This document shows positions 31,441-45,105 of a DNA stretch of 64,000 nucleotides, one piece after another. How positions within the stretch are numbered: position 1 is the first letter of the stretch; each line of letters begins with the position of its first letter. The stretch comes from Atopsyche davidsoni (Eukaryota > Arthropoda > Insecta > Trichoptera > Hydrobiosidae), in the NCBI GenBank assembly GCA_022113835.1, contig JAILWY010000016.1, positions 1,987,501-2,051,500 on the forward strand. Reading direction: 5' to 3'. A program made the translations under genes and the position numbers. The notes under the pieces were generated by a model. It worked only from the letters and a program-made list of their open reading frames with translations. It ran no database searches and was not told the DNA's origin.

Positions 31441-34400
31441 TTATATCTGCCAGTGTGATATGTTCAATGCGTAAGGTTTTCTTGTAAATTTTTTTTTTTT
31501 GTACTGTGTTGAGTTAATTTCTGCAGTGTGATTAGTTATCTCAACATTTGTCGGGACAGAAACCACTGTACCCCTGCCAAACAAAGATTAATCCATTCTG
31601 ATCCGGCGGTACAGTTCGACAAATTGTGCATGTCAATCTTCATGAGTGTGTATCGCGTGGATGTACAGCTCTACTCGGGAGAATGGCCAAAACTTGTCAT
31701 TGAATCTAATATTGACTTATCGTGTTCCTGCTTTAATTAATACGGCTGTCTCTGTCCTATGCCATGCCTCCGAAGGCTCAATCAAAACTAGAAGAGAAAA
31801 CATTCGTAAAAATAATAAACTACAAGGAGCTTCGATATCTTTCTATGAGCTGGGTTATATGTAGAAATCTCGATGGGTGCTTTACACGTTGAATACATGT
31901 GTATATAATAAAACCAACGACTAACTGATTAAGTGTAAAAGTTTTATATTTATTAACTATAACCATTCCTTATTGTGTTCTCAAATTTATATTTGCAAAT
32001 ATATAACGATTTTGATAACAGCTGTGCAAGTTTTAATTCACTGACGAGAAAATTAAAAAAAATATATGTTTTCATTGTGCTTTAATAAAAAAAATTATTG
32101 GTGGGTTAATCGATTATCAAAATATTGTATTTATAAATAATCTTTTTATTTACTACAGCTGTTTTATATTGTTGCCTAAAGAAAGTACGCCTTGAAAGTG
32201 CAAAATACTCGCAAACAAAATTGTACGTAATCTTCCGGCTATTTGGCTATTCATATTTATTGTTTATTGCTAGTATTTTTACAAAATAAACAGCCACCAG
32301 TCTGAGAAATCATTGTTAGGTGAAAGTTATTACAATAATTAATGTCGTTCAATTACTAATTCTGATGGAGCCCTTGAAAGTCAAAAGTAACCACAAAAAA
32401 ATGTTTATAACCTATTCATTTATAGTTAAGTTAAAAAAAATTAAAAGGAGGGTTTTGCTAATATTTAATTAAAATCACCGTAATTCAATTCCGCTTTAAC
32501 TTTTCATCTTACATTTCGTTCTATTCAGTGATCACCAAGGCTGAAGGGAAGCTTTCATGAATTATAGAGAGAATAAACGCGTTTAACCCAAAAGCTTCAG
32601 GGAAAATTGCTTTATTGTCAAATTTACAAGAAAATCTCATAAAGCCGTATTAACAAATAATACAAAGTCTAATGAACGTATGAATACTCTCCCCTCGGGC
32701 GGGGATTCGAGTCCGGGGGCTGATCCGAGGGGGTTGATCTGATCTCCCTGTGACAAATTAATGTCTCCATATTGTTGTTAGGTCCTTTGTACATCCGGAA
32801 TAAATCGTCATACGTGATATGAGCAATTAGTATTCATGGAAAGGGGCTGCTTTCAGGACTGCTCCGAACTTTAGGAAGGTACTTGTTAAATCTGAATACG
32901 AAACTGACTACCCACTTGCTGTTTCTGGTTAATTAAAAAGGCGTAGAGTGCCTCCAGAGGTGTTTTACGGTCTTTCGATATTTCAGGTATTATTACTGGA
33001 ACAATAACAATTATTTTATGAGATTATCTTGTATATCATTTAAAATGGTTGCTTTTACATATATGAAATATAACATAAATAAATAATGCTTTTCTTCATT
33101 CATAAGATTTATGAATGAAAGAAAGATTATCTTTATTTCACAAATTTTATACTTAAAAATATATATACATGCGTTAAACATATACTTATATATTAAATAA
33201 GCAGTATTTGTTTGAAACTACTATAAAAAATGAACAGTCTATTATTAAAGCTTGAAGTTCTCAAGGTTATATTGCTTTAGTTTTTCAAAAAGTTACAAAA
33301 AGCCTTGTTCTCTTAACTCAAAAAAAAAATTCAGTCCTGAAACAACTCGGTGACACTAAATAGCTGCGACTGAAAACGTAATGGAATTACAAACTTTTTA
33401 GCAAAAGTAAAGTTTTTTCGGTTAACACGTACTCTAATTATGAATATGAATTCAGAAAAAAAAAAAAAAAGGTAGTACTTTCGTACTTAGAGTAATTCGT
33501 TTGTTTGCGTGTCGATTCTTGGACCACTTCCTTGCAGGCTGTTTACGCAGACTACTGACCCACTTGCTGGGGAGACTTTGAAAGATCTTTAATCTCCCTA
33601 ATACGTGTTTAAAACCTTTGCTTTGCTTGATAATTTCATTACGCGTCGGAGCGAATCGGAAATCAAATGGAATGGAAACCTAATTGTACCGAAAATAGGT
33701 TAATTTTCACATTAGTCAAAATACTATTTCTTAAATTGTAGCCCAAATTCTTATCCTTTCAATTTGACTTATAAAAGCTCATTTTCGATGGCTGTGAAAT
33801 TTTCTGAAACTTTGAAAAAATAATACAGAATTTTTTAACAACAAAAGTAAAATTGTGTTTCGGAAACATAAACTTAGCAGTGTATAAAAAAAATATTTAT
33901 AAAAAACTCTCATGATTATTTATTTATTTTTATTTAAAAAATCTATAGTTATGTTGGATGCTTTATTATAAAAGTTCCACAAAGTTTTTTTGTACAGAAC
34001 CAAAAAAAAACATGTATTTCTTTACTAAAACAAGATTTCTGTGGAATTTCGATAGGCAAGAAGCTAATTTATATTTTTGGGACTGAATTGTAATCAGGAA
34101 TCAAATCTTTGCCTTTCTGTTTATAGCACGTAATATTCTGCTCGGCCATTAGGCGACTTTTATTAAGGCTTAACACGGAAGTTTATCACAACAACTTTCG
34201 ATTTTCAGAAGTTCTGAAAGAAAAAGAGCCGAAAAAGCCTGCGTATTGTATTAATGAATAACAAATATGACTGGACGAATTGTCAAAAGATTACAAATAT
34301 AATTTTATTTGTGAATACTTTCTTAAGAAAATAATTAAGTCCGTGAAAGATGAAGCGCTTAAAACTAATTTTTTGCGTATTCTCCTAAACATTTGATAAC

Positions 34401-34595
34401 ATTAATTATCTTTTGGTTACTAATAAAAATCAGAACAGTGTTCCGTATATATTGTTGATCTTGATTTATTTGTTCAAGTTGCCATTTATAAAAATAAAGA
34501 AATTTTCTATATATTTATCTGTGCTTAAAATACGTTCAATTTAACCAGGCTATATATCTAAGGTTAAAAAAAAGTTAGTTAAATTGCATCCAAAG
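31441..34595. other. AT-rich intron, nothing firm
   Basis: No gene recognised. A GC-richer patch at 32685-32890 contains CCCCTCGGGCGGGGATTCGA and TCCGGGGGCTGATCCGAGGG and could be a conserved non-coding element. A 13-A run is at about 33460. Confidence 0.45.
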
Positions 34596-34760
34596 TAAAA
34601 TTCATTTGCAGCGATGCAATACCAGCCGTCAGGGGTAACAGATCGAGTGCCCCTTTAACGAGACGTCAGGGGTCTCCAAGTGCGGCCTCAGCCAGAGAGC
34701 TCAACCATTTGTCTCGGCGATGTTGATTTGAAATGTCCTGCTTGATTTATGTTTCCTTCG
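34596..34760. other. Possible conserved non-coding island
   Basis: ACCAGCCGTCAGGGGTAACA and GAGACGTCAGGGGTCTCC share a CGTCAGGGGT core about 40 bases apart, followed by AGTGCGGCCTCAGCCAGAG. No open frame supports coding. Confidence 0.3.
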
Positions 34761-34807
34761 TAATGATTTTCAGAATTGTGAAAAATAACCAAAAAAGAAA
34801 AAACCCC

Positions 34808-35392
34808 TTAAGTCCCATAATCGAGTTTTTTTGATCATTTTCTAGTCCGTTTTGCGAAAAATCGACTGCACCAATCAAACAAATTTTAATGCAAAAAGTT
34901 TGATACATCTCTTCTTCCGTACACAATATATTGTTATTTCTTATAAATATATTATTAATATGATAAATATGTGTTTTTCCGATTGAAGTGTATGTGAAGT
35001 GAAGTTCATCATGTCCCTTTTCTAAGGGTGCTCAACATTTAAAAGTCTTTTTTTTACTTGGAATTAAAATATTAAATATAAACCCTGTGCGATTTATTAT
35101 TTTAAAAATTAAAAAAAAATCTTTGGTTTTCGAAAACTCGTAATTTTATTCAATTTTTCAACATCTTCAAGTTTTTATTTTACCCTGAAAATGGACGTTA
35201 ATCAAATAATAAAAAAATATATAAATACAACTTATAGTTTTCTCGATACTCTGTAAAAAAATCAATTTCGATATAGATAAATAAAGTGACAATTAAATTA
35301 ATTAAATGCCACGATTTCGCCAGGTAATGGACTGCCTCTGGTGTCTGGTTGGACACCAGAGGCGATTAATAGGCTGGAAGTAACTGCCTTAA
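34808..35392 (-). mobile_element. TTAA-flanked repeat, copy 4
   Basis: Bounded by TTAA at 34808-34811 and 35389-35392. The left end lacks the first GGTCTAG bases. The right end is GGCTGGAAGTAACTGCC, the inverse of the copy 1 start. A strong 12-bp hairpin lies near this end: GCCTCTGGTGTC (35334-35345) pairs with GACACCAGAGGC (35352-35363). Confidence 0.7.
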
Positions 35393-38300
35393 GAAATGTC
35401 TCTGATCGCTTGCCCGCCTACAAATACTTGCGGTCTTATATTCTTATAAGGTTTTCTCCCACTTGTGAAGAATATAGAATCGTTAAAACTTTGATGACGA
35501 AACGCGTCATAATATCCAAAAACGTAGTATAGTATTTATAATATTTAATAAATAATTATTTTTATTATAAGCATACCGAAACCATACTTCAGCTATAAAA
35601 ATTATCGCAGATTCAGGCATAAATTTATTTTCTTAATAAACCGCCACTTTGTATGATGAATTGAATTCAAACACATACGTCTCAATTAAATCAAGGTATT
35701 TAATGAAACAATTTTTTTTTGAGATACAGGTGTGTTTTGTACCAACCTTACCTACTTATTTAATTCAGTCGTATTTAATTCAATTGTGTGTCTTCGCTTT
35801 TATATATTTGTCTATGTAATTCTGTTATCGGTGTAATCGACTTATGATTTATCGCACACCTCTTGAGGGTAGCAAAAACATTTTAGGGGCAGCAATTCGA
35901 ATAAAAAAAACACTACCGCATGACTTTGCATACTTGTTTATTCTTCCAAGCATACAACGTCTGTTTAATCCAATACAGTTTGTCTGTTATCATCGATCTG
36001 AGCTCTTCAACACGTCGGCGCCGTCTCATTTGCATATTTATTTTATCTATCCACTATTGAGTCCGTTCTATTGACCTGACTCCCAGTGTTTACATCTAGC
36101 GGCTTAAGCAAATGTTATTACAAACATCGATTAAGACTTGGGTCGTTGTACACAATGAAGAATCAAGTTCAAGGCTGTTTTTTTTTAGTAAATTAATAGA
36201 TATTAATTGCATAAACTCCCATTTCATAAGCATAGAAATAGAAGCACTAGAAAACATATTCAACTGTAGAGAATGCATTTAACCCGTTTGTTGGTTTTGA
36301 TGTTATGAGAATTACTTGGTTTTTGGGTGTTTCGCTCATTTTCCTTAACTCACATTGTATTTTAATACCTAGTCCAAACATAAATCTTCTGATTCAAGAG
36401 AAAGACGGATGTTGACCATCTCACTAAACATATATTTATCCTAGTTTGGGTGTACAGCCACTGGCACGAATTTCGGATCTACGATAGCTTTCTCCTCCAA
36501 TAAATTTCAACTAATATATGGACACAATGATAATGTTTTTAACGCAATGACCTTTAAAGTAAATTCGAGTTCAAGGGTTCGAAAGTACAGTCGTATTTTT
36601 GCTGTTTATATAATAGATGTACAACAAAGTTAGCAAAGCCTCTAAGTAGTTACACGACCGGAGTACAGAGTGCATTAAGGCAGCCCGCGGGGGTTGTTCT
36701 TTGTAAACAGCCTGAAAGTTCCACCCTCCGCCTGTCCGTACAACCTTTTCAGCCAATTTAAATACACTCCGAGACCAAACTCTCTCAAGGCATTAAAACC
36801 GCTGAATTTATGCTGCGCCAAATGGAAGACTCGAATATTGATTTTATAACACTGAATCACTTAGCGATAAAAATGCATTATTTATAAGTGCATTAAGTAT
36901 TTTTATTGTAATATTTTTTAATCATTGATTCATGCGAGAAATAAGCTAACAATTCGTGTCTTTGCATGTCACAAGTTGCTGGCTTTCACAGTCCTGAAAT
37001 TCTGCCTAAAATTCAGAGTTTGACCATTTTTGTTAATAGCAAATAGGCAAAAAGCTTCTAGTCGTTTTGCGTTTCGGGAATTTCGAAGGTATCACGTTCT
37101 TCAACTCACCCTTACCTACATTAAACCCTTAAGGTTTTGCAGGACATTAATATTCCAGTGAGGGTCAGCGGGGCGTGAGGTCAATTAGCCTAATTACAGG
37201 TGCTGCTGTTGACCTTGCACATACAGCCTTTATATTTATTCTGAAATATTACGCGTAGTTTTGTAATAAAAGGCTTTTTTACCCTTCAAACGTTTGCCTT
37301 TTCATGAAAGGTTTTGTATGTATTTTTTTTTTCTTAGAAAAAACAGCTTTTTAGTTTTTAAATAATTGAGTTATCAATTTGAAAATGTTAATAATAAAAA
37401 TTGACGTTTTACTTTTATTCTACTTTTAGGACCGAAATAATTTTTAATAGAAGTTTTTTATAAAAAAACTAGGTCAATTAAAAAAATGAGACTGTTCGAT
37501 AGACGAAGAATTTTTCTGAGTTTATATAAACCGAGAAAAATTCCAGTGCAAGTTTCGCAACTGTAATATTAAATTTACCGGTCCAATTTTTCAAACTTAT
37601 GTTTTAATTTACTTTTGATACTAAATTTATCGATTACTGTTTTGAATATTATTTAAAATAAGTCAAAGTATAGAAATGAAGCATGAATAAAAATCGGTTT
37701 TTTTTATTTTCCCGCTGTCATTATGACTTTTATTTAAAAAATACATAATGAATTCGCGATTCATATACACATACGCATTTATTATTCATTCAGGTATTTA
37801 TGCAATTATTGTCTCATATTATTATCTCATATTATCTAAGAGTAGATTTGATTTTAACAATATGAAAAATTCCACTTTTTTTTTTTTTGTGAAGTGATAC
37901 AAAATAAACCCGTAGACAAGCAATTGTTCTAGTTGCTACACGTACGATGTGGTTAATTAGCTAATTAGTTTTCCACGAACACCCTGATCGATAGATAGAA
38001 AGGACGCTGTGACGGGGCCAGGGCGAATGGCGTAGCTCCGCGTAGAGCGACAACATTTTAGAAGGTCGTTTTATCTCGTTTAATCAACAACATTTCAATA
38101 CGAATTACGCTATACTCATACCAATAATAAGGTTAACGCAACTTTAAACATAATCTGCAGATTTATTTATAATGATTTTCACTAGAACATTGTCTAGTGG
38201 CATACAAAAAACCCACCCGTCAAGACAACAATTTTGTCTTATTTTTTAAACACATATATTTTTTAATGTTTATCTATCTACATAGAATATTCATTTGCAA

Positions 38301-38688
38301 ATTTCAAATAAATATATATTTGTATTTAATATAAAATTTACTCTTTTAATCATTTGTTAAAACAGACCAAAAATGTTACGTTAATTTTTAAATAAATGCA
38401 CTTGCCTAAAAATTTTTCATTTTTAAATATTGCTTTACAACGTAACAGCACAAAATAAATATGAATAAGCTATATTTTCTACAAATTTTATTTTTAACTG
38501 GTTAGTTGATAAAACACAAATCATATTTATATTATTAAATAATCCTATAAATGAATAAATAATATTGATTAAAGTTTAGATTTTCTGTTTGGGAGAAAAC
38601 CATCACTAGTTAATAAATAAAACAAATTTAGTACTTACAAAAAATTATTATATTCAAATAAAAAAACAGCAATTTAAGAAACGTCTTT
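35393..38688. other. AT-rich intron with two GC-richer patches
   Basis: No gene recognised. 36650-36790 (AAGGCAGCCCGCGGGGGTTG, ACTCCGAGACC) and 37135-37235 (GTCAGCGGGGCGTGAGGTC, AATTAGCCTAATTACAGGTG with TAATTA homeodomain-type cores) stand out in composition and could be regulatory. Confidence 0.4.
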
Positions 38689-38702
38689 GGTTAGGTTAGG
38701 TT
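38689..38702. repeat. Short TTAGG run
   Basis: GGTTAGGTTAGGTT, nearly three units of the insect telomere motif. Confidence 0.6.
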
Positions 38703-38814
38703 TTCTGGTGTCATAAAAACTCAATAATGTACGTATCGATTCTTCTACCCGCCCAGAAACGAGATTCCAAAGACTAATTAATAAAATTCCCCAAATTTCT
38801 ACTAACAATCTACG

Positions 38815-38950
38815 CTAATAGCGAAACAAACTCCCGGGCGGCCATTTTGCTCTCCCTGGACCGGAAGCCAGACGCAAAATGTCGGATCGACTTCCGGTGC
38901 GAAGTATCGGTTCACTCCTCTTACATTGGCATCGGGGAATTAAAATAAAA
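38815..38950. other. GC-richer island with ETS/YY1-like sites
   Basis: GGCGGCCATTTTGCTCTCCC, GGACCGGAAGCCAG and CGACTTCCGGTGCG give a GCCATTTTG (YY1-type) and two inverted CCGGAAG cores in 80 bases. Promoter- or enhancer-like composition, but no coding start was recognised. Confidence 0.35.
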
Positions 38951-41900
38951 TCTCACTCGACACGAAGAAACCCGGTAAGTTTGTGAAATTCGGGTTGAAT
39001 TTAATTTTATCATAAATTTTGTCTTAAATATTTAATTAAGTAATTTACGAAACGTTTCCTAACTTTTGTTATCCTCAAAAAACGGTAAAGTTATAAATGT
39101 ATCAATGTGACGTCACACAGTAAATTGATAGATAAAGAAGTCATTCGCATTTCCCGAAACTCAGGCCTTAAAAATTGTTTAAGTAATTTTTGATCCCTTT
39201 CGATAAAACAATTAGTGATATATATTTTATAAGTAAAATCTTGCTTATCATTTAAATTTTTTATTAATAATACTATAAATAAATATATATGTCTACTATT
39301 ACGACTTGTTTACTTTGCAAGTGTTATTTTTAACGTTTTAAACAATTTGTCATGTTAAAGTGGGTTTTCCCATTTTTATAATAAAAATGTCAAATTTACA
39401 TTGTATTTTATTTATTGCCGTATTTTAACCAGAGTTCAAAGGTTATCCAGTTATTATATAAAATAAAATCAAACGTAGAAAAATGTCACCATGTCAATAC
39501 AAAAACTTCACGTATATTTACCAAATGATTAATAATTGCGTTTGTAGTATTGTACAAATTGCAATAGTTTATATCTCAACGATAAACATTGCGATCCACT
39601 GCTAGATAAAGATAACTAATTTATATTACTTGGATTTTTCGGATGATCAATATAAATTTATTCGTTTTCAGTTGTAATTAAATATACGATAAATCATTGC
39701 ACTAAATAATCTAAGAGGAAAATGCCTTTATGAAACAATAAAAATAAATAATGACGCTAAATACAAAATTACGACAATCTTTTATTGATTTCTAATAAAA
39801 ATAAACACAAAATCCAATTATCTTAGAATTTAAAACAGCTTCAGAAACTCGTAAAAGATATTCGAGACAGTAAAAGAGTAGTCAATCGCAATTCCCGAAC
39901 ACGCTCGGGTCGCGAAAAACTGCTTTTCCGACTGAGGTTTATGAAGCAGAAGCAAAAAATATATATATTTATATATTATGATACATAAAAATAGTGTTTC
40001 GATTATTTTTGTATTAAAAAAATGGATTCTTGCAATTAAACTTAACTCTATACAAAAACTATGGAACTAGACAGATGGAACTCATATTTTGTAAAGGCAA
40101 CAATAAAAAATCTCAGAGTGGGTTCTTAAATTATTGATCGCCATTAATTAAACATTTCGTGTCTGTTTTAATTATTTAAGCAAAAATTAATAGGTCAAGA
40201 GTATTGAATGATTTTTTACTTAAAAGGAAGATATCAAAATCGTAAAAAAAAAACACAAGTATCATAATTTAGCAAACTTCATATTATTTATTCTAATTTC
40301 ATATTTGAGCAAAACTTCTTTGTAACTTTTGAAAAAAAAAAAAAAACAATTATTTTAAGTTGTCAGTTAGTGTATAATATTATTGATGAACAATATATAG
40401 TAATGAATTTATTCCAAATTTAGTACTATCTATATATGGATAAAGAAAAAACCTTTCAAGTTTTTTTTTTTTGTATGATGTAACAGATTATATCAAAGTA
40501 AAAACAAATCTTACAAATAGCAGGTTTTGGAAAATAGCTAAATATTATAATAGTATAAATATTTCCAGGTTTTGCAGGTAAACTAGAGATAATTAAATTA
40601 CACCTGGAGAACGTTACCGCTGCCAAATATTTATCCTCCCGGGACCATGGATAAAGGTAACCCATATTGGCAGGCCTTCCTGTACACGGTCCCCTCGCGC
40701 CCCCGGGGTTTGGAAGCGCTGGCGCCCGCATGCTCTCATTGTTTGCAGTACACGCGATCTGTTTATTTATTGATTTAATTTTGATTATGATTGCTTTGGG
40801 AACTACTGAATAGTTTGTTTACCGAAAATTATCAGTTATCACAGCGAAATTTTCATATTTGAGATTTATCGCAAATAATTCGCGTATAAACACTTTGCGT
40901 TTATACGTCCTGGACTCTAAGCCAAAGCACACAAAATAAACATCCCCTTATCCATATTTGATGAGGGTAATTACTGCATTTCTTATGAGCATATCAGAAC
41001 GGATTAGCGATTCATAAAACTATTATACATTATAAGCAGTATCTGCGCTTCACCAGATATGGTCGTCAATTTTTGTCGTGGGAAAAGGTCATTATTGTAG
41101 TACTATGAACAAAATATTTCGACTGGTCACCATATCAAATCAAATTATCACATCGGTATTTTAACGCTGTCTCAAGAGACTTATAAGAATAATTTACTTG
41201 GAATTCATCAGAGATATTTATACACTGGCTTCGCGAGAACCACTCGGACCCCAAACTTGAGATTCATTGATCGATCTTTTGAACGACATATATTGTGAAT
41301 ATTAAGGATATTTCAAACAGACGAGCCCTTAAACTCTACTCTCATTAAAACACCAACCCATAGATACCACGTTGGATCTGGTTTTGTTAAAAACTTCCAT
41401 TGCAGCTAAGTTTCATATTTCACTTTGATATACACAAAATTTTACCTTCATATAATTCTGAAGAATAATACATAATTTATTTTATTTTCACTTGAATCTT
41501 ATCTGCATAATGTATCGATGAATGTCAAAAAGAATTTGCGTAAAGATAAATTAAAAACAATTTTCATTAAATGTAAATTCAGCCCCTTCCCCGTGGCTGG
41601 CCCTTGCCGGAAGCGGAAGTCGTTTCCGCCGCAGGCTCGACGCCCTTTACCTAAATGTCAGAAAGCACACTTCTAAATATCATAAAATGTTTAACGTCTT
41701 CGTGAGTTAATGAATTATACTACGCATATTTAAGGACGCGAGAAAATAATTTTAAAAAAACTTTCAATCCGTCAATAAAAAATAGGCTAAAAAATATCTA
41801 AAAAAAAAAAATGTTTAGGTCAGTTTGATCTAGTAAACAAATATTAAAATAATTTCAATTTACTTCATGAGTATAAATTTAAAGAATAAGTATCCAAATT

Positions 41901-42454
41901 AGGTTTGTAATCACATCTTTAACACACAACCTTCTCTTGTTACAGGTAAGAAAAAATATCGCAAACGAAAAACTCAGCACTATTGCAAGTGAAGCAAAAA
42001 CTAATGATTAATAAGGTATGTCGTAAATCGTAAATCACGTGAAGTCATCGCACTGAATTCCCACTGTGCAAAAAATACATGTATGGAATTGCAACTAATC
42101 GACCTGGAGGTCTAGTGATATTTCATTAAAGAAACCCTATTATTAAAAATATAATTCTACTTTGTGTTTCCACATATTCAATGCACAACTGAATATTATA
42201 CACAATCTGAAAAAATATTTTGAAGTTAGTGAAATATATGCTTTGTGACTTGCATGCATATTACGTGATTTTCACATATTCAATACGTAAGTCATATCCA
42301 CGGTAAATTTTCTTTTATCTTAAAAAAAAAATTCAAGCTTAAAAAAGAGACCCTATGATCAATCGTGGTCCACAAGATATTGAATTAATTTTTACATCTG
42401 AGATCTTTCGCAATAACCAACTCATTTGGTGCTTTGTATTGCTTGTTAGAGTAA
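38951..42454. other. AT-rich intron with small GC patches
   Basis: A perfect CRE TGACGTCA lies at 39108-39115. GC patches lie at 40600-40745 (TCCCGGGACCATGGATAAAG, CGCGCCCCCGGGGTTTGG) and at 41580-41655 (GCCGGAAGCGGAAGTCG, TTCCGCCGCAGGCTCGACG). No gene or transposon recognised. Confidence 0.4.
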
Positions 42455-43150
42455 TACAAATAAAACCAGTTTACTATAGATACTTTCAGCCGTTTTATTT
42501 ACAGCCTTTAATAATCGACGTGATCATTTACGAGTAAATCATCATCAGGAAAATATTACAACTCTTCGAGACGTAATAATAACTTCAGGCATGCTGCATA
42601 ATTAATGAAAACACTTTTATAATTCGGCAAAAAATATTTCTTTCGCCTGGAGTTTGATGATTTGGTGATTTATATTTCTTGTTAAAATATAGAGTAATAT
42701 AAATACAACCAGTCTGTTCAAGATATTTTCAGCCTTTAAAGATAGACGTGATCATCATTCGAAAAATATTAAAACTCTTCAAGACGTAATAATAATTTCA
42801 GGCGTACCGCATAATTAATGAAAACACTTTTATATTTCGGCAAAAAATATTGCCCCCGCCTGGAGTTTGATACTTTCTTTCCAATTTACCCGAGGGAGGA
42901 TCAGATTTAAAGGATCGATAATTCTGATAATTCGAATTCAAATAAAACCTGTATTGTAGATATTTTCAACCGTTTTATATACAGCCTTTAAAGATCGACG
43001 TGATCATCATCAGAAAAATATTACAACTCTTCAAGTCGTTATAATAACTTCAGGCATACCGCATAATTAATGAAAACACTTTTATATTTCGGCAAAAAAT
43101 ATTGCCCCCGCCTGGAGTTTGATACTTTCTTTCCAATTTGCCCGAGGGAG
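42455..43150. repeat. Tandem repeat of about 235-250 bp, three copies
   Basis: Each copy has ATTTTCAGCCGTTTTAT, CAGCCTTTAA, GACGTGATCATC, TTCAGGCATACCGCATAATT, AATGAAAACACTTTTATA, CGGCAAAAAATATTGCCCCC and CCTGGAGTTTGATACTTTC. Starts are near 42462, 42697 and 42945. The last two share the CCCGAGGGAGGATCAG end. After the third copy the sequence departs into a GC-richer unique stretch. Confidence 0.8.
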
Positions 43151-43327
43151 GATCAGCCGGCCAGCCTGATGGATGGGAACACAGCCATGCAAAAACTTCA
43201 GGAGGCTTCGGCGCTGAAAGATGGTGGGGATTACTGGCGGCGGTCGAGGTCTTTACATGACATATGGACCCGCGGGGTAGCTTTAGCAGGACTCAGTCAT
43301 TATCTCCATCATTATAAGGGTGTCTGA
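43151..43327 (+). other. GC-richer open stretch of unknown origin
   Basis: Following the tandem array, an open frame (contiguous from 43070) reads MDGNTAMQKLQEASALKDGG then DYWRRSRSLHDIWTRG and ends at 43325-43327. Composition is coding-like compared with the flanks. I do not recognise a domain, and the upstream part of the frame is tandem repeat, so a genuine gene start is doubtful. It could be an exon fragment, part of a retroelement lying upstream of the RT remnant, or chance. Confidence 0.3.
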
Positions 43328-43428
43328 AAAAAAATTCAAATTAGAGGCAATGATAGTTGTGTGGTTTTTATTGCGTGATTATTGGACCGCACCGTCATAG
43401 ACTTTCCGATATATATATATATCTACAC

Positions 43429-43702
43429 ATCAATTCAGCATTTTGGGCTATCCCGCTACGAATTGAAGATAGAAAAAAAAACTGCTTGTGTAACACAGGA
43501 AGGCCATTATCAATGGAGTTGCTTATCTTTTGGATTGAAAACATCGCCAGCTATTTTTCAAAGGATACTAGGTAACATTTTAAGAAAGTTTAAGCTTACT
43601 GATTTCGCAGTCAACTATATAGATGATATACTTATATTTTCTAAGACTTTTTATGAGCACATCTAACACGATTGTTAGAAGCTATAAAAAGAGAGGGCTT
43701 AC

Positions 43703-43703
<1 letters not shown>
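43429..43703 (+). pseudogene. Ty3/Gypsy-type reverse transcriptase remnant
   Basis: Conserved RT blocks are seen in order: NSAFWAIPL, then TACVTQEGHYQW, SFGLKTSPAIFQRILG, DFAVNYIDDILIFSKT (YIDD at 43616-43627) and LLEAIKREGL. This is the palm-domain core of an LTR-retrotransposon polymerase. Frame breaks: a 9-A run at 43473-43481 shifts the frame after EDRKK, and a second shift lies near the stop at 43664-43666. No protease, RNase H, integrase or LTR was found nearby. It ends against a TA microsatellite. Inactive fragment. Confidence 0.88.
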
Positions 43704-43745
<42 letters not shown>

Positions 43746-43752
43746 TATAATA
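43703..43752. repeat. (TA)n microsatellite
   Basis: About 18-20 TA units directly following the RT remnant, then AAATATATAATATAAAG. Confidence 0.95.
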
Positions 43753-45100
43753 TAAAGAGTAGGAGAGGCTGCAGTCTGAGTTTAGATCCAAATATATATG
43801 GGTTTATTTTTAATCGTATAATTTTACTATTTATTTTGACTGTCTAAATTTTGTGTAATGCTACTTTTTGTAATTTTATTTGCGTATTTTTATTGATCTT
43901 TATACATGTTATGTATCTTTATAACCATTATTTTAATTTTAAATAATTTTTTATTGAATGCCTCATAAAATTAATTGAATATATAGAAGTAATAATTTAG
44001 AAACAGCTCTCAATAATTAATTTACTATTAGAAATATATATAAACTAATAGAATCTCTATGATGTTTATTTATAACTTGTTTAAAACCTAATTCAAATAG
44101 TTTGCTTATAGAAGATACGAATGATTAATACATAAAATAACAAAAAATAAATAATAATAAATGTATTTATAAGAAATACAAATAATAATAATATAACTAA
44201 AACAAGAAAGCATTGCTACTTAACAATAAACTATGTTAGAGTTTCTTAACCGAATTCGCTCGGAATTCATTTAATCTAAATTGTTATTATACACTATTGT
44301 AAAGAAAAAACTTTTGTCTTTTTTTTTAAAATAATATTTGGATCTGTGTTTGCACGCAATTCGCGAAAAATCTGAGAAGTTAAAAATATAAAATCTCGCG
44401 ACCATTCGCATAATTGTAATACTTTACACTATGGCTTACACAACCAGACCTTGTAAAAGTTCATTTGATGTATTCTCATGAAATAAGTCTAGGTTTTACG
44501 TTAGGTTAAAGGTTTATAAGACACTTCATGGACTTTGTTGGAAGTCCACATGTGCCAACTTTGAGTGTTTGTATGACCCACGTAGCCATTGCTTATGACG
44601 CCGTCAGAAAGATCTACATATACCGCTTATACTTTATGAACGTACTGCAGAAGAGTATACAAACTGTAAGCCATAGATGTGTGTAATTTCAAGTAGTTCG
44701 CAGTTTATCTGGTGCCAAAACTGAAACTAAATATAATTATATTAGCAAATCGAACTCCGGGATTGGCGTGCGAGTGTTTCACGCGCCGCCCGTGTATTAA
44801 TATCTCCGATGAATTCCGAGCGAATCATCCTTATAAAACGCTAAATGTAAAGTGCTGGGGCTATTTACAACCCTGAGTGTAAGGTTTACGGCTTTCTGCG
44901 AGTCTTCAGGCGCCTGTCTGAAGACTGAAGTCTGAAAAACGGCACTCAAGGTGCAATGTGCTTTCAGGAAATCGATTAATATATGAAACGACGAGAACAA
45001 AAATTTGCACACTCGTGTATGTGTGTGTATTTTTTTAAATTAAATAACCATCATTTTACAAACTACACCAATTTATAAGCCACAGCATACTAGTTAATAC
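43753..45100. other. AT-rich intron with a GC island at 44755-44975
   Basis: The island contains GGCGTGCGAGTGTTTCACGC and a hairpin AGTCTTCAG (44901-44909) pairing with CTGAAGACT (44918-44926). A minus-strand frame over 44797-45012 has no recognisable domain. Confidence 0.4.
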
Positions 45101-45105
45101 ATATC

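Noticed and set aside
43151..43327. Calling this stretch a firm retroelement gag or host exon
   Set aside because: No recognisable zinc knuckle, domain or splice pattern; left as unknown.
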